NCBI GenBank assembly: GCA_949825025.1
Contig: OX463787.1
Coordinates: 19,501,482-19,565,481, forward strand
Direction: 5' to 3'
Origin: Siphlonurus alternatus
Lineage: Eukaryota; Arthropoda; Insecta; Ephemeroptera; Siphlonuridae
DNA length: 64,000 nt
Program-made: the position numbers and the translations under genes
Part shown: in pieces, positions 32,003 through 43,466 of the stretch
Layout: each line of letters opens with the position of its first letter
Position numbering within the stretch: position 1 is the first letter of the stretch
Notes under the pieces: model-generated
Database searches by the model: none
The model's input: only the letters and a program-made list of their open reading frames with translations
Told to the model about the DNA's origin: nothing

Positions 32003-32350
32003 TGACGCAGTGGTATGCCAATCTGATTCATAATCGGATGGTCGTGAGTTCGATACAAGCAATGCACCGCCAAACTTTTCACAAGTAGCGGTTGCTAAAG
32101 AACACCCACTCGTGCATCCTGGAAGTGATTCATGGCATCCTCTATCAATTGTTGGCCATCCTGACTGAGGTTTCCACGGTTTTCTCAGTCACATATATGC
32201 AACCACGCGATTGCTGAGATGGATTGCTGAGGCCACGGCCGTTCTAGTTTGGAAGGGACCCACAGAAGTAGGGTCTACGAAGAGCCGGGAGATTAAATTC
32301 AGTCTAATTGTGGCCAACAACAGGGTTCAGTTAAAAAACTATAAAAAAAA
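32003..32350 (+). mobile_element. tRNA-headed SINE, full length, plus strand
   Basis: Head ACTTGACGCAGTGGTATGCC, then GAGTTCGATAC; body ACACCCACTCGTGCATCC; core TCCTGACTGAGG-TTTCCACGG-TTTTCTCAGTCACA; 3' part AGGGACCCACAGAAGTAGGG, GGGTTCAGTTAAAAAACTA and an A-rich tail. Its copy-B counterpart (53090-53396 plus 55347 on) is split by the 1.95 kb foldback. This copy gives the empty site. Confidence 0.9.
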
Positions 32351-32849
32351 ACATTTATTCAATTGTTTGCTTTGCAGATCCTAATTTAAAAGTCTTGAAT
32401 TATATAATAATATTAAAAGTTTAATGTTAAAAATAATAGTGCATTTAGACAGAACTGATATCAGTATAGCTATAGAGGCTTCAAGTTGTCCCCGGCAGGA
32501 AAATATGGCTCCATAAGAAACCATGTTACAAAAAGTTGTATTTTTTCTCAGTAACTATTCAAAATATTAATTTGAAAATGTGTCATACTCATTCATACTT
32601 CCCCTTTTATTAGGGGTCTTCTGAAAATGAATCATGCATTAAAAAAAAAATCTATTTCAAATTAGTAAAAATACAATTCCGAGATTTTTTCATTTAGGTT
32701 GGAACACAGCAAAAACAGCTGACTGATATTAATATTATACTTTTTAATCATATTTTGGAATTGATTAATTTTGTTTTACTTATCATGCATCCTCAACTAT
32801 AATTAAAAAAAGGCTTAAAATTTAAAACATAAAAAACATTAAAAAAAAT

Positions 32850-33095
32850 TAAATTTTAACTCATCTTTTACACGTCTAAACCTATTCTTTTTACCTCTAA
32901 AATACATCGAATATTATTTCCTCTTCGCTCATAGTGAGGATGAAATGGAGAAAATATTCCTAACAATTTATGCTCAAGAAGAGGAAAAAAGATGTAATCT
33001 CGTCTTTTTCCCTCTATAATTGTGCAAAATAAGAGGACAAAAGACGAGAGGAGAGCTTAATAGCGAAGAAAAGATGAAATTTATTTCAACTCGGT
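32850..33095 (+). mobile_element. CTAGTT-family MITE, copy 5, left end missing (counterpart 55889-56135)
   Basis: Begins TTTTAACTCATCTTTTACAC and ends ATTTCAACTCGGTA. The first about 20 bp of the family are absent. Confidence 0.7.
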
Positions 33096-33098
33096 ATT

Positions 33099-33406
33099 TT
33101 ACACAGCAAAGTCTTCTACTCGCAATGGTGGTAACAAACCATTGTTTATAATGTCTATCGGATGAAGCCTTTTTCATTGTTAAACATAGGACGACGTAGT
33201 GTCTAATTTTGCCACCAGATCAGAGAACTTAATGGCATTGTTGGCGCTAGGCAACAACAACAACAACTTCAAAATTAACGGTCATTTTCCATAAGTTAAC
33301 ATGTAAATCAACAACCGTCCCATGTTTTTCCTTTCACGCGACAGACATTACACAACAATACTTTGTTTACTAACAACGAGCAGAAGACTTTGCTACACAG
33401 TGTAAT
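33099..33406. mobile_element. Inverted-repeat element with AGCAAAGTCTTCT ends (counterpart 56138-56445)
   Basis: Left ACAGCAAAGTCTTCTACTCG, right CGAGCAGAAGACTTTGCTAC. An inverted relative sits at 36690-36955. ATGTAAATCAACAACCGTCC and GACGACGTAGTGTCT are shared between the two. Confidence 0.75.
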
Positions 33407-33674
33407 TTACGATAGAGGAAATACACAAGCACGTTACCTTGGTTTTCCCCAACATCGACGCTCAGTTGTTCGGTCAACGGCCAGACAAGAACTGATGAGC
33501 CAGAGAGAATTTAGTTAGCAACAAACCTGTTCACCTCCAGTCAGGTATAGTCACAACTAGAATTAGTGGAATTATTTATACACTTGTTGCATAGGAGCAG
33601 AGACGCAATGCTACGAAACTTCGCCTTGAATCTTCGCCGCGAAACTTCGCCACGAATGCCGTAAAACTTCACCG

Positions 33675-35464
33675 CACGGAAAAAAAACTTCACTTAATTT
33701 AAGGCTTAACCTGAGAAATTTGGACGAAAAATTCGCTACAACAGATTTTCTTCAAATTAATTTGGTGGACTTACAACAATCGTCAAATTAGCTCTGAATT
33801 TTTTCGGAATTTTTTAACCGTTGGTTTAATTATAATTAATTTATTTAAATGAGAATTTTGTATCCTTCCAATGTTAAATTTGTTAATTAGCATTGCAAAA
33901 AAACTATACAACAGATTCTTTTAGTTTTTTTTTTACTAAAACCTAATTTTTTAGACTATTTTTCTGAATTGTTTTCATATATTTTGAACCGTGGCGATGA
34001 TCGTTTCCTATATGTGATGAGAAATGTGGCAACGTTCTCAAGGACTGATGTCACCACCCCCTCCTAAAAAATTATTCGCATTCCAATGCAAACAGTGTTG
34101 CCACTATAGCCACGCCTCTTGACCTTGACAGACAAATTCTCAGGTTATACCTTAAGCGAAAATCAAGCGAAAAGTTCTATTGGTTTTGACACAGCTGAAT
34201 TTTTCATTTGAACCGAACGAACGCTTTCGCTTAAAAATATGAAGCTATTTGAAATGAACTTTCATTTACAACAAAAAGAAAATTCGCTTGGTGTAAACGA
34301 AATCCAAGGTGTGGGTCAAACGTCAGATCGCTTGTCCCGAGCAAAAAAATAGCTGACCTCAAGAGTGCCCATCGCTTGTAGTGAAGGAGCTGCAGCAGCT
34401 ACCGCAAATGAAAAATTCGCTTAGAATAATTGAAGTGGATTCTTGTTTCAAAATTTGCTTTCCCTTGATTTAAATAATGTTTTTCATATTTTTAAGCGAA
34501 AAAGTTCGTTCGAAGCAGCTCGAAAATTCAGCTGTGTCATATTCAATAGAACTTTTCGCTTGATTTTCGTTTGAATTAAGTGAAGTTTTTTTTTCATATT
34601 AACTTAATGTATTGTGCATTTTTACATTGGGATTTTTTTACTTACACATGCGCTTATTTCACTCATGATTGCATAATTAAATAAAAAAAAAACACACGAT
34701 TTATTGTTATCATCTTAAAATTGTCACAAAGTGTCACAACATCATCACTTTACACCAATTTATACTTAGTAGGCACATGCATGTAATTCTAACCGGCCTC
34801 CATTTCTGATCAATCACTGAGGTTATCCGGTGACGCTCCCAACACAATTATATAAACTAACTTTGTACTTACTGTGTAGTCACGTTAAACTATTGTAATT
34901 TAGTTCACATAAATGCCTGGGATAACCTGGGCATTTCGGACCTAATAAGTATATTTAGATAATTAGATATTATAACTATTTCATCACTTCGAATCACAGA
35001 CACTTATAACTTCCAGAACAAGTGGCCAAAGACTGCCAGCAAACATGGTAGGTAGGAAGTGCACGCGGGACTGCAGGTATAAAGCGAATTCTTGACCCAC
35101 TTTGCTTCTAAATTCCAAAATAAGCAATTGAATCATTTATTATAAGCGAGTTGTTCGTTTACATTTTAAATGAAGTATTTCGATTGTATCAAGCGGTCAA
35201 TTTTTCAAACCTTCCCTTCTTCTAAACGAAAACTTCATTTCAAATAAACGAAAATTTCAAGCGAATTCATTCGTTTGAATTAAGTGAGATACTTTGCTCC
35301 ATGTAAATGAAGTATTCACTTGTGCTGCAACTGAAATCTGTTGTTTGGATCAAACGATCAACTTTTGCGAGTTCAGTCTAAACGAGTGAAAAAATCGCTA
35401 CCTCTAAACGAAAATATTTAAGCGAAATATTTCGTTTAATCTAAATGAAATATTTTTTTCCGTG
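33675..35464. mobile_element. 1.79 kb non-autonomous DNA element, CACGG ends (CACTA/EnSpm-like candidate)
   Basis: Ends CACGGAAAAAAA and TTTTTTTCCGTG, flanked by CG on both sides (33673-33674, 35465-35466). The copy-B counterpart near 56712 is continuous (CACCGCAAAACTTTG). Both ends are rich in short motifs of the AAGCGAAA / TTCGCTT / AACGAAA type in both orientations, as expected of subterminal transposase sites. A nested inverted repeat (AAGCGAAAATCAAGCG at 34154 and CGCTTGATTTTCGTTTG at 34557) occupies the left half. No transposase ORF. Confidence 0.85.
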
Positions 35465-35530
35465 CGCAAAACTTTGTTACCGATTTTATTACTTGCTATT
35501 TTCGCGAGTCTAGTTCACGCGGTTGAGCGC

Positions 35531-35916
35531 GGCGCAGTGTATTGACTGGTTCTCGTTAGATCACTGAAGTCAGGCTACGTCGAGCGTGGTTAGTACTTAG
35601 ATGGGTGACCGTTTTAAGTTAAAGTAGCCTCGGTTAAATTCGTCTCGCTTTCCACACAGTGGAAGTGATGCACTTGTGTGTGGTTCCCCAGGCTTTGGAC
35701 ATCGCTTTGGTCCTTTGAGAAAAAGTAGAGGTGTCCGTCCTGACTGAGGTTTTCCACGGTTCCCTCAGTCTCACCTCAGTGAATGCTGGGACGCGTAACA
35801 TGCCATGTCCACCTGGTCCACCATCCGTTCCCTACCTTATCCCTGATCCCTACCTGTTATACCCCGCCGTGAGCTGGAGCTGTAAGCTCTTAGGGGTGTA
35901 TATATATATATATTAT
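35531..35916 (+). mobile_element. 5S rRNA-headed SINE, full length (counterpart 56778-57163)
   Basis: Head GGCGCAGTGTATTGACTGGT, TCTCGTTAGATCACTGAAG, GGTTAGTACTTAGATGGGTG; body TTTCCACACAGTGGAAGTGA; shared core with GACTGAGGTTTTCCACGGTT and CCTCAGTCTCACCTCAGTG; tail GAGCTGTAAGCTCTTAGGGG and (TA)n. Length about 385 bp. A 63-codon frame across it is not a gene. Confidence 0.92.
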
Positions 35917-35994
35917 ATTTAAAAACAAAACAAAAAAAAGAATTATATTTTTGAATTTCTCGTTTAATTTTTTCGACATTTATTTAAGGGTGTG

Positions 35995-36338
35995 GTGGTA
36001 ATAATTAAGCTCAATGTTAAAAAAAAATACTTCTTATGAAAATTATGAAACATGTTATATATCTTAAGATTTTCTCCTTTATATTCCCTATCATTGTAGC
36101 TAAAATATGATATATTATGGATCGAGTTACAAACTTTTAAATTTGACTAATTTAACATTGAAATTCTATTTCTCCATGTTAAATTAGTCAACTTTAAATA
36201 TTAATAACGCGAAAATTATATCGTATTTGTATACCTGATATTTTAGCTATATATACTGACAGAGGAGAAAATTTTAACTTTTTTTCATAATCTTCATATG
36301 AGGATTTTTTTTTTACATTGGCCGTGTTACCTTACCAA
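35995..36338. mobile_element. Palindromic MITE, about 344 bp (counterpart about 57240-57585)
   Basis: GGTGGTAATAATTAAGCTCA with the AATGTTAAAAA stretch pairs with the right end TTTTTTACATTGGCCGTG-TTACC. Inner TTTGACTAATTTAACATTG pairs with CATGTTAAATTAGTCAA around the centre at about 36170. Confidence 0.75.
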
Positions 36339-36407
36339 TTATTAAATATTGGTAGGCAATATTTTTATATTTTGCGAACGATTCACGAAAGTTGCATATC
36401 TGCTTTG

Positions 36408-36476
36408 CAGCCTTGTTAATCACCATGCCCCATAAAAATAACACAACACAGCACATGGTGATTAACAAAGCTGCAA
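36408..36476. repeat. Stem-loop, about 20 bp arms (counterpart about 57784-57852)
   Basis: GCAGCCTTGTTAATCACCATG-type left arm pairs with CATGGTGATTAACAAAGCTG, with a 25 nt spacer. Confidence 0.8.
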
Positions 36477-36554
36477 GAAGAAAATTTTCCAAAGCAAGCA
36501 ATATGCTTCGGAATCTAAAACAATGCGTAAATCGGTTTTTAAATTATCACTGAT

Positions 36555-36640
36555 GACAAGCAAAGTGTTGTAGTCATTGGATAGGTGACCGTTTTGAAAA
36601 AAAATCACACTTTTTCTACCCAGGAGTAAATTAAACTCAA
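36555..36640 (+). pseudogene. 5S-SINE head fragment (counterpart about 57945-58010)
   Basis: GTAGTCATTGGATAGGTGAC followed by CGTTTTGAA and TCTACCCAGGAGTAAATT. It resembles the 5S internal promoter and the start of the 5S-SINE body with many changes. Confidence 0.5.
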
Positions 36641-36689
36641 ATTTTTTTGCTTGATTCAACAATACTTTATTTTATAAACAAGTTTAAAT

Positions 36690-36955
36690 CAAATTATTGT
36701 TGCTGGTAATGTCTGTCCTATGAGTGAAAAACATGGGACGGTTGTTGATTTACATGTTAACTTATGGAAAATGACCGTTAATTATGAATTTGTTGTGTCT
36801 ACTAGCGCCAACAATGCCATTACGTTCTCTGCTCTGATGGCAAAATCAGACACTACGTCGTCCCATGATTAACAATGAAAAAGGCATCATGCGACAGACA
36901 CTACAAACAATGGTTTGTTATAACCACTGTGAGTAGAAGACTGTGATTATAGTAT
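36690..36955. mobile_element. Inverted relative of the 33099 element (counterpart about 58075-58325)
   Basis: Runs in reverse orientation to 33099-33406: CATGGGACGGTTGTTGATTT, GTTAACTTATGGAAAATGAC, GACACTACGTCGTCC, GAGTAGAAGACTG. Confidence 0.7.
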
Positions 36956-37230
36956 TAATTCTTTATTGGGCGATAATAAATATTAAAGTCGGGATCATTA
37001 TATAGTTCAGTGGGATCATTTAACTTTGTTTTGACCCTCCAATTAGTTTTGTATTGGAGGACAAAGAAAAAGTTTCGTGAGGTCAAATAAAAGATAAATG
37101 AAGACGATTTTATAAGAGAAAGAGAAAAAAATGTTAGATTAAATAAATTGAAATTCCAATAGAAGCATGCATTTATAGCACATCAAACATAAAAATATTG
37201 TTAATAAAGAATATAGCTTTTTTTTTAAAT

Positions 37231-37360
37231 GAACCCTCCCTATAGTATAGGGTACTGGCAACAATTAAGTGACTGAATTTAACCTCCCGGCTCTTCGTAG
37301 ACCCTACTTTTGTGGATTCCTTCCAAACCAGGGCAATCCATACCAGCATTCGCTTGGTTG
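37231..37360 (-). mobile_element. Truncated tRNA-headed SINE, 3' part only (counterpart 61978-62108)
   Basis: Plus strand AACCCTCCCTATAGTATAGGGTACTGG-type end (the TATAGTATAGGGT block is a small palindrome), CCTCCCGGCTCTTCGTAGAC and CCAGCATTCGCTTGGTTG. It stops inside the core, so it is 5'-truncated, a common product of target-primed reverse transcription. Confidence 0.85.
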
Positions 37361-37995
37361 TTAACATTAAAGGGATTGTACTAATTTTAGACTAAAAATT
37401 AATTGGAAGAGGAATTTTAGAGCTTTTATGCATTTAATTGTAAGCTCTGAACCTAAAAAAAAAAAGATCAAACGGGTTGTCCATTGTTTCATATTTAATT
37501 TTAATTATATTGTCTCTTTACTTTAATTATAATACCAAAATACATTAATATTTCTATTGAATTTGAACTATTGTATTCTCTTTAATCTGATTACCTGACC
37601 TGTAGTCTTTTTTTTAATAAATATAATAAATGTATAAATTGTTAATAAAATTTATATAATAATATATTGAATTTTTTATACAAACTTTTATCACAGTGAA
37701 GGTAATTATAAATTTCAGTAATGAAACGTGTCCAAATCATGCAGCTACAGTCAAATTTACATAACATTCTCTCCGGAAGTAGCAGGAAGTGTAAGGTTTC
37801 TGATTTTTCTCTTCGTATTTCTATTTCAGCGTTAACAATTTCACACAAACATGGCTCCGTATTTCTACTTTAAATCACTATGTAAAGTTTCAAAATTGAA
37901 ATACAAACAAAAGAGCTGCAAACTTCACACTTTCGGCTACTTCCGGACGGAATACAAAATTAATTTGACTGTGTTTACAATATAACGCTAGTATA

Positions 37996-38265
37996 TCCTA
38001 GTTGAAAAATTACGTCTTCAACTCTTCTTTTACATGATTAAACCTAATATTTTTACTTCTAAATCACATCTTATTTCCTTTTCACTCAAAGTGAGGATGA
38101 AATGAAGAAAATATTTCTAACATTTTATGTTCAAGAAGAGGAAAGAAGACAACATAATCTTGTCTTTTCCCCTCTTTTGTCCTCCAAAATGGTGCAAAAT
38201 AAGAGGAGAAAAGACGAGAGGAGAGTTTAATAGCGAAGAATGATGAAATTTACTTCAACTCGGGT
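37996..38265 (+). mobile_element. CTAGTT-family MITE, copy 6, just outside the duplication edge
   Basis: Starts TCCTAGTTGAAAAATTACGT and ends ACTTCAACTCGGGT. It begins 5 bp past the right edge of copy A and has no counterpart at the right edge of copy B. Confidence 0.8.
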
Positions 38266-39794
38266 AACTTTTGGCTTGCCTGCAGGAAGGGAACATTTGT
38301 AAATAATGATAATAATAAAAGTAAATAAACTTCCATTATGCATAAAAAAAGTCGTATGACATGCAGAATTAATTTTATATTAGTAAATAACTTTTTCGTG
38401 GCAAGGATATTCATATTGAATTGTATTTCACTTTTCGGACTTTTACCGGCAAAGGTAAAAGTCCGAAAAGTGAAATAAAATTAATTTTATATAAGCCATG
38501 ATGTATAATTATATAACATTTAAGCTTTCGTTGGGGAAAAAAAAATGCAAATCAAAATCTTTATAAAAAAGTATTCGCTAAGATGCTACGCCTCCCTCCA
38601 AGGTTTCGCACTAGTGTAAGCTCTCTGGTCATACCTAACCTTTTATACGTTAATTATATATATTTAACGAACCGATCCTTATATCTGAGTATCTTGCGAG
38701 TGAGAATTTTTTTCTACCGGGCTATCTAGTGTCTTCGTATTATATAAGTAAAATATAATATGCATATTTTTATATTCTAATAATTAATATATTTTATACA
38801 TTTATTTAAAGTAGAGTGATTTCAGCCAGTTTTTATATAATGCCATATATAAATATATAGCAAATGTTCTGCGCAGTGGCGTAGCCAAGGGGGAAGGGGG
38901 GTTCGGGGTTTACCTTACCCCCTCCATGAAGATCAAGTAATGACTGGATATAAGAAGAAAAAAAGAAAAATTATAGAAATTTGAAAAAAAAAAAAGTTAA
39001 ATAAAAAATTGAAATTTAGGGGATATCAAGTAGTCTTTTCTTTAAAATAAACCAATGATATATAAGTTAGTTTCTATTTTTAACAGGAATAAGTGTGACT
39101 TATAAATAAATGTATTATTTCCCTTACAAACTGCATTGCATGCATATATAACTACTATATTGTATAAATTAAAACGCTCTCACGTGTGCTGCACTTTCAT
39201 TTAATTGGTTGCTCCACGCCGGACAAAATTTAACAAAAATAAAAGAGAAGCAATTCACTTCTTATATTTATATTTTTTTTTTACAATATCTTAATGAACT
39301 ATATGTATAATGATGTGAACTTGGATTATTAAATAAATTTTCAAAATCAAAATCAATTAAATGAAACGTACACTGATTCTATAAAAATAATATAAAAGTG
39401 GTTAAGTTAATTACTTGATTTAATTAAAATGATTTACTCAAAGCTTTTATTATTACGGGGGTGAAAAACATGTAAAATGTTAAAAAAATTGCATCAAGAA
39501 TATAATGCTTTTTTTTGTTGTTGTTTTAATATTTCACTATGCGGTAACGAAAATATATATTTAATTCCCTGTTATGACATTTACATTTTTTTTGTGAGAC
39601 ATCAGGCTCTAGCAGTTTCTACCATTTATCTTATTTTTGTTGTAATTACTGTATTATTATTATTTTTTTATTATAATATTTAGTATTATTATAAGCTGTT
39701 ATAGAAAGCAGTTAATTTTATCAAATATATCATGTATCGTCTCTTATATATATACTTCTTATTTCAGACTGGTGAACAAAGCAGCCCCTTGTGT
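38266..39794. other. AT-rich spacer between the duplication copies
   Basis: Contains a perfect 23 bp hairpin (38425-38476). I see no gene. A 68-codon frame at 39477-39683 is rich in Phe/Ile/Leu from AT bias and unsupported. Confidence 0.5.
38425..38476. repeat. Perfect 23-bp inverted repeat with a 6-nt loop
   Basis: Left arm 38425-38447 starts ATTTCACTTTTCGGAC, right arm 38454-38476 ends GTCCGAAAAGTGAAAT, loop GGCAAA. No mismatches. Confidence 0.95.
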
Positions 39795-42700
39795 AGCTAG
39801 GGAACTAACGACCAAATATCAGTAAAAACGGGCTATTAACGATACAATCCTGAAATTTTCAGTACTGGTACAGAGCCTCTTTTTGGTCATTTTTGGCGGC
39901 GGTACCCAAAAAAAAGTTCCATAGGGTGACCTTGAGTGACCTTTGAACTTTGACCTCCGATTAAATTGGATTTATTTTTTTTACGAGGAAACTAAGGCAG
40001 GTACGAAAAAATTTGTCATGAACAAATGTGTTTGCAACAAACTGAAGATTCATTGTGAATTTTTGTAAAGACCTAAGTCCATAAAAAACAAAATGGCGGC
40101 CAGTGAAACTTTAATTCATGCTTTTTTACGTCACTCTTCAGCTTATTTCAAGTAGACTAGCAAACTTTTTTGTATATAATGACAATTTTTAATTGCCCGT
40201 GATTATCAAGATTAAGAAAAGTCATAATACTTGCTGATAAGACAACAATAACGTAAGATATTGTAATTCTTATTGATTATTTTGCCTCCTAGTGTATACG
40301 GCTTTGTAAAAAAAAAATTAAAAAAATGTGATAAAAGCCTACAAATTTCAGGAATGGTTTATTTGGTCATAAGGACCATAAAAAAATTAGTTCCTAAAAA
40401 ATTAAGACCCCCTTTGACCCCTGGTGACCTTCAAAAATGGTAATTGTGGAGAACTGGAAACATTTTTTTCTGATAAACAGCAGCTTCGGACGAAAATATT
40501 TCTAGTACAAAATATGATTGGAATGACTGGAATTATGTCCCTGATTTTTTTCAAAACGCAGTGTTGCCAAATAGAGCACCCACGTTGCCAAACGTGCCCT
40601 TAAAATCTGCATCTTAGGGTCACTTCATTGCAAACAATCCGTGCTTCGAATTTAAGCTTTAATATTCATTGCATGAATCATGAACTGGGATCATTAAAGA
40701 AATCCACCATAAATTTGTTACGGTCCTCCCACCCCCCCCCTCCACACCCCCCACTTCTTCTTGAACCCTGGGGCCATTTAAAAAACGACAGTCTCTCGAT
40801 GATATTCTTGCATATGATTATTATTATTTTATTATATATTATATTTTATTTTTAATACTCAAGAATATCATTGGAGTGATTTTAAGAGTATCCCTAATTT
40901 TTTAATGCTGCGCTGCCAAGTGTTCTTGAAATCTGAGACTTATGGAAGTATTTATGTGTTATCTGGAAGAGTGCACTGCATCGTTTTAGCCACAATTAAT
41001 AGACGGCCCTTGGCATGCATGTATATTTTTCAATACGTTACTATACTTCAGCTTCTTCAGGATCAAGGGAAGATGGGTTTTGAAATGGAAAAACTGGGGT
41101 AGGGAGGAATTCCTATAGAAGGTAATAAAAATGAAATATGTTATATATGGAACGCCCGTTCAGGTCCCCAACTGTCGGTACCCAAAGCGCATCTAATTTA
41201 AAACTTATCATTGAAGATATCGTCCCTGCATGCTCCGCAATCTATCTTTTATTTCAGATGGGCGCGAAAATGAGCTTATTTTACACTTACTTACAACTCT
41301 CAATTGCGCTCACCTGCATGCATGATATAGCAGAGAGCTCATTATTGCGGAAAAGGGACAATATTGGGCAACACCGCTACCAGAACCGAGGGTGGGTTTC
41401 GTGTTTAGCATTTATTAAACATATATACATATATTATATATTATAATATAATATAAAAGTTAATGTATGTTATTAATATATTATATAAATTAAGACTGTT
41501 ATATCAAAAATAAAACAAACATTTAATTATAAATACATTACGTTAATAATTGCATTATGGAATGACTGAACAACTTACATATTAGTAACATCAATGGACA
41601 ACCTGCATGACAATTTGTTTTTTGCAAAAATGAATAGACTGAATAGAGGGTACCAAATTATGTTGCTCTGAATTCTTTCACATTTCCTTGAGTCCCGGAA
41701 TTATTTTTAAAAATTATTGAAAGTTCTGCAAGTTATGTTGGCCCCGTTGGATCCATAGTTAAATGATAGAGCCTAGACGCCTATTGACGCCTCCAGGGGA
41801 CGTGGCCGAACTTTAAATAATTATTTAAAAACAGTTCCTGGCCTAAAATAAAAGCTGCATGAAAAAATTCAGAGTAGCATAATTTGGATGCAGTAAAAAA
41901 GAATCATACAGATTGTATTGTATCTCCTAAAAAAAAAAATAACAACAACATTACAGTACGCGATGTAACTTTATTAATCATTATTAATACAACACATATT
42001 TGGTATACCAGCAATTTGAAAATGACTATTATATTATATATAATATAAGTTATTTGTTCCGAAAATAATATAAAAACAGCTCTCCGTTCTGGTAGCGGTT
42101 GTGCCTTTTTTTTTTAAATGTTAAGTATCTCTGGAGATAATCCTACCTCCACCCCCCCCCCTTTTCCATTTCAAACCCCATCCCCCATCAGTGGATCCTC
42201 CCTTGATCCTGAAGAAGCTGAAGTATAGTAACGTATTGAAAAATATACATGCATGCCAAGGGCCGTCTATTAATTGTGGCTAAAACGATGCAGTGCACTC
42301 TTCCAGATAACACATAAATACTTCCATAAGTCTCAGATTTCAAGAACACTTGGCAGCGCAGCATTAAAAAATTAGGGATACTCTTAAAATCACTCCAATG
42401 ATATTCTTGAGTATTAAAAATAAAATATAATATATAATAAAATAATAATAATCATATGCAAGAATATCATCGAGAGACTGTCGTTTTTTAAATGGCCCCA
42501 GGGTTCAAGAAGAAGTGGGGGGTGTGGAGGGGGGGGGGTGGGAGGACCGTAACAAATTTATGGTGGATTTCTTTAATGATCCCAGTTCATGATTCATGCA
42601 ATGAATATTAAAGCTTAAATTCGAAGCACGGATTGTTTGCAATGAAGCGACCCTAAGATGCAGATTTTAAGGGCACGTTTGGCAACGTGGGTGCTCTATT

Positions 42701-43466
42701 TGGCAACACTGCGTTTTGAAAAAAATCAGGGACATAATTCCAGTCATTCCAATCATATTTTGTACTAGAAATATTTTCGTCCGAAGCTGCTGTTTATCAG
42801 AAAAAAATGTTTCCAGTTCTCCACAATTACCATTTTTGAAGGTCACCAGGGGTCAAAGGGGGTCTTAATTTTTTAGGAACCAATTTTTTTTATGGTCCTT
42901 ATGACCAAATAAACCATTCCTGAAATTTGTAGGCTTTTATCACATTTTTTTAATTTTTTTTTTACAAAGCCGTATACACTAGGAGGCAAAATAATCAATA
43001 AGAATTACAATATCTTACGTTATTGTTGTCTTATCAGCAAGTATTATGACTTTTCTTAATCTTGATAATCACGGGCAATTAAAAATTGTCATTATATACA
43101 AAAAAGTTTGCTAGTCTACTTGAAATAAGCTGAAGAGTGACGTAAAAAAGCATGAATTAAAGTTTCACTGGCCGCCATTTTGTTTTTTATGGACTTAGGT
43201 CTTTACAAAAATTCACAATGAATCTTCAGTTTGTTGCAAACACATTTGTTTATGACAAATTTTTTCGTACCTGCCTTAGTTTCCTCGTAAAAAAAATAAA
43301 TCCAATTTAATCGGAGGTCAAAGTTCAAAGGTCACTCAAGGTCACCCTATGGAACTTTTTTTTGGGTACCGCCGCCAAAAATGACCAAAAAGGGGCTCTG
43401 TACCAGTACTGAAAATTTCAGGATTGTATCGTTAATAGCCCGTTTTTTGCAGTTAGTTCCCTAGCT
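39795..43466. mobile_element. 3.67 kb palindromic foldback element, ends AGCTAGGGAACTAAC
   Basis: The left end AGCTAGGGAACTAAC (39795) and right end GTTAGTTCCCTAGCT (to 43466) are perfect inverses, and arms of about 1.3 kb follow at high identity (for example GGCGGCGGTACCC at 39895 and GGGTACCGCCGCC at 43363). A spacer of about 0.7-0.9 kb (41110-42110) holds a smaller MITE. TA may be the target duplication. No transposase frame survives. Frames of 65-102 codons at 40628-41446 do not resemble any protein I know. Confidence 0.92.
41595..41905. mobile_element. Diverged palindromic MITE in the spacer of the large foldback
   Basis: TGGACAACCTGCATGACAAT, AGAGGGTACCAAATTATGTT and GACGCCTATTGACGCCTCCA parallel the cleaner member at 46227-46554. 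The right end is decayed. Confidence 0.65.

Larger units (their letters stand above)
20601..37990 (+). repeat. Segmental duplication, copy A (direct repeat of 47117-62740)
   Basis: From GAATATTAAATTTTAAAA at 20601 to ATATAACGCTA at 37990 the sequence matches copy B in the same order and orientation, at very high identity by eye and broken only by insertions. Copy-A-only insertions: the palindrome 21015-21476, the LINE 21545-26496 and the CACGG element 33675-35464. The left flank here (GTCAAAAATGATT) and right flank (GTATATCCTAG) differ from those of copy B. Confidence 0.97.
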
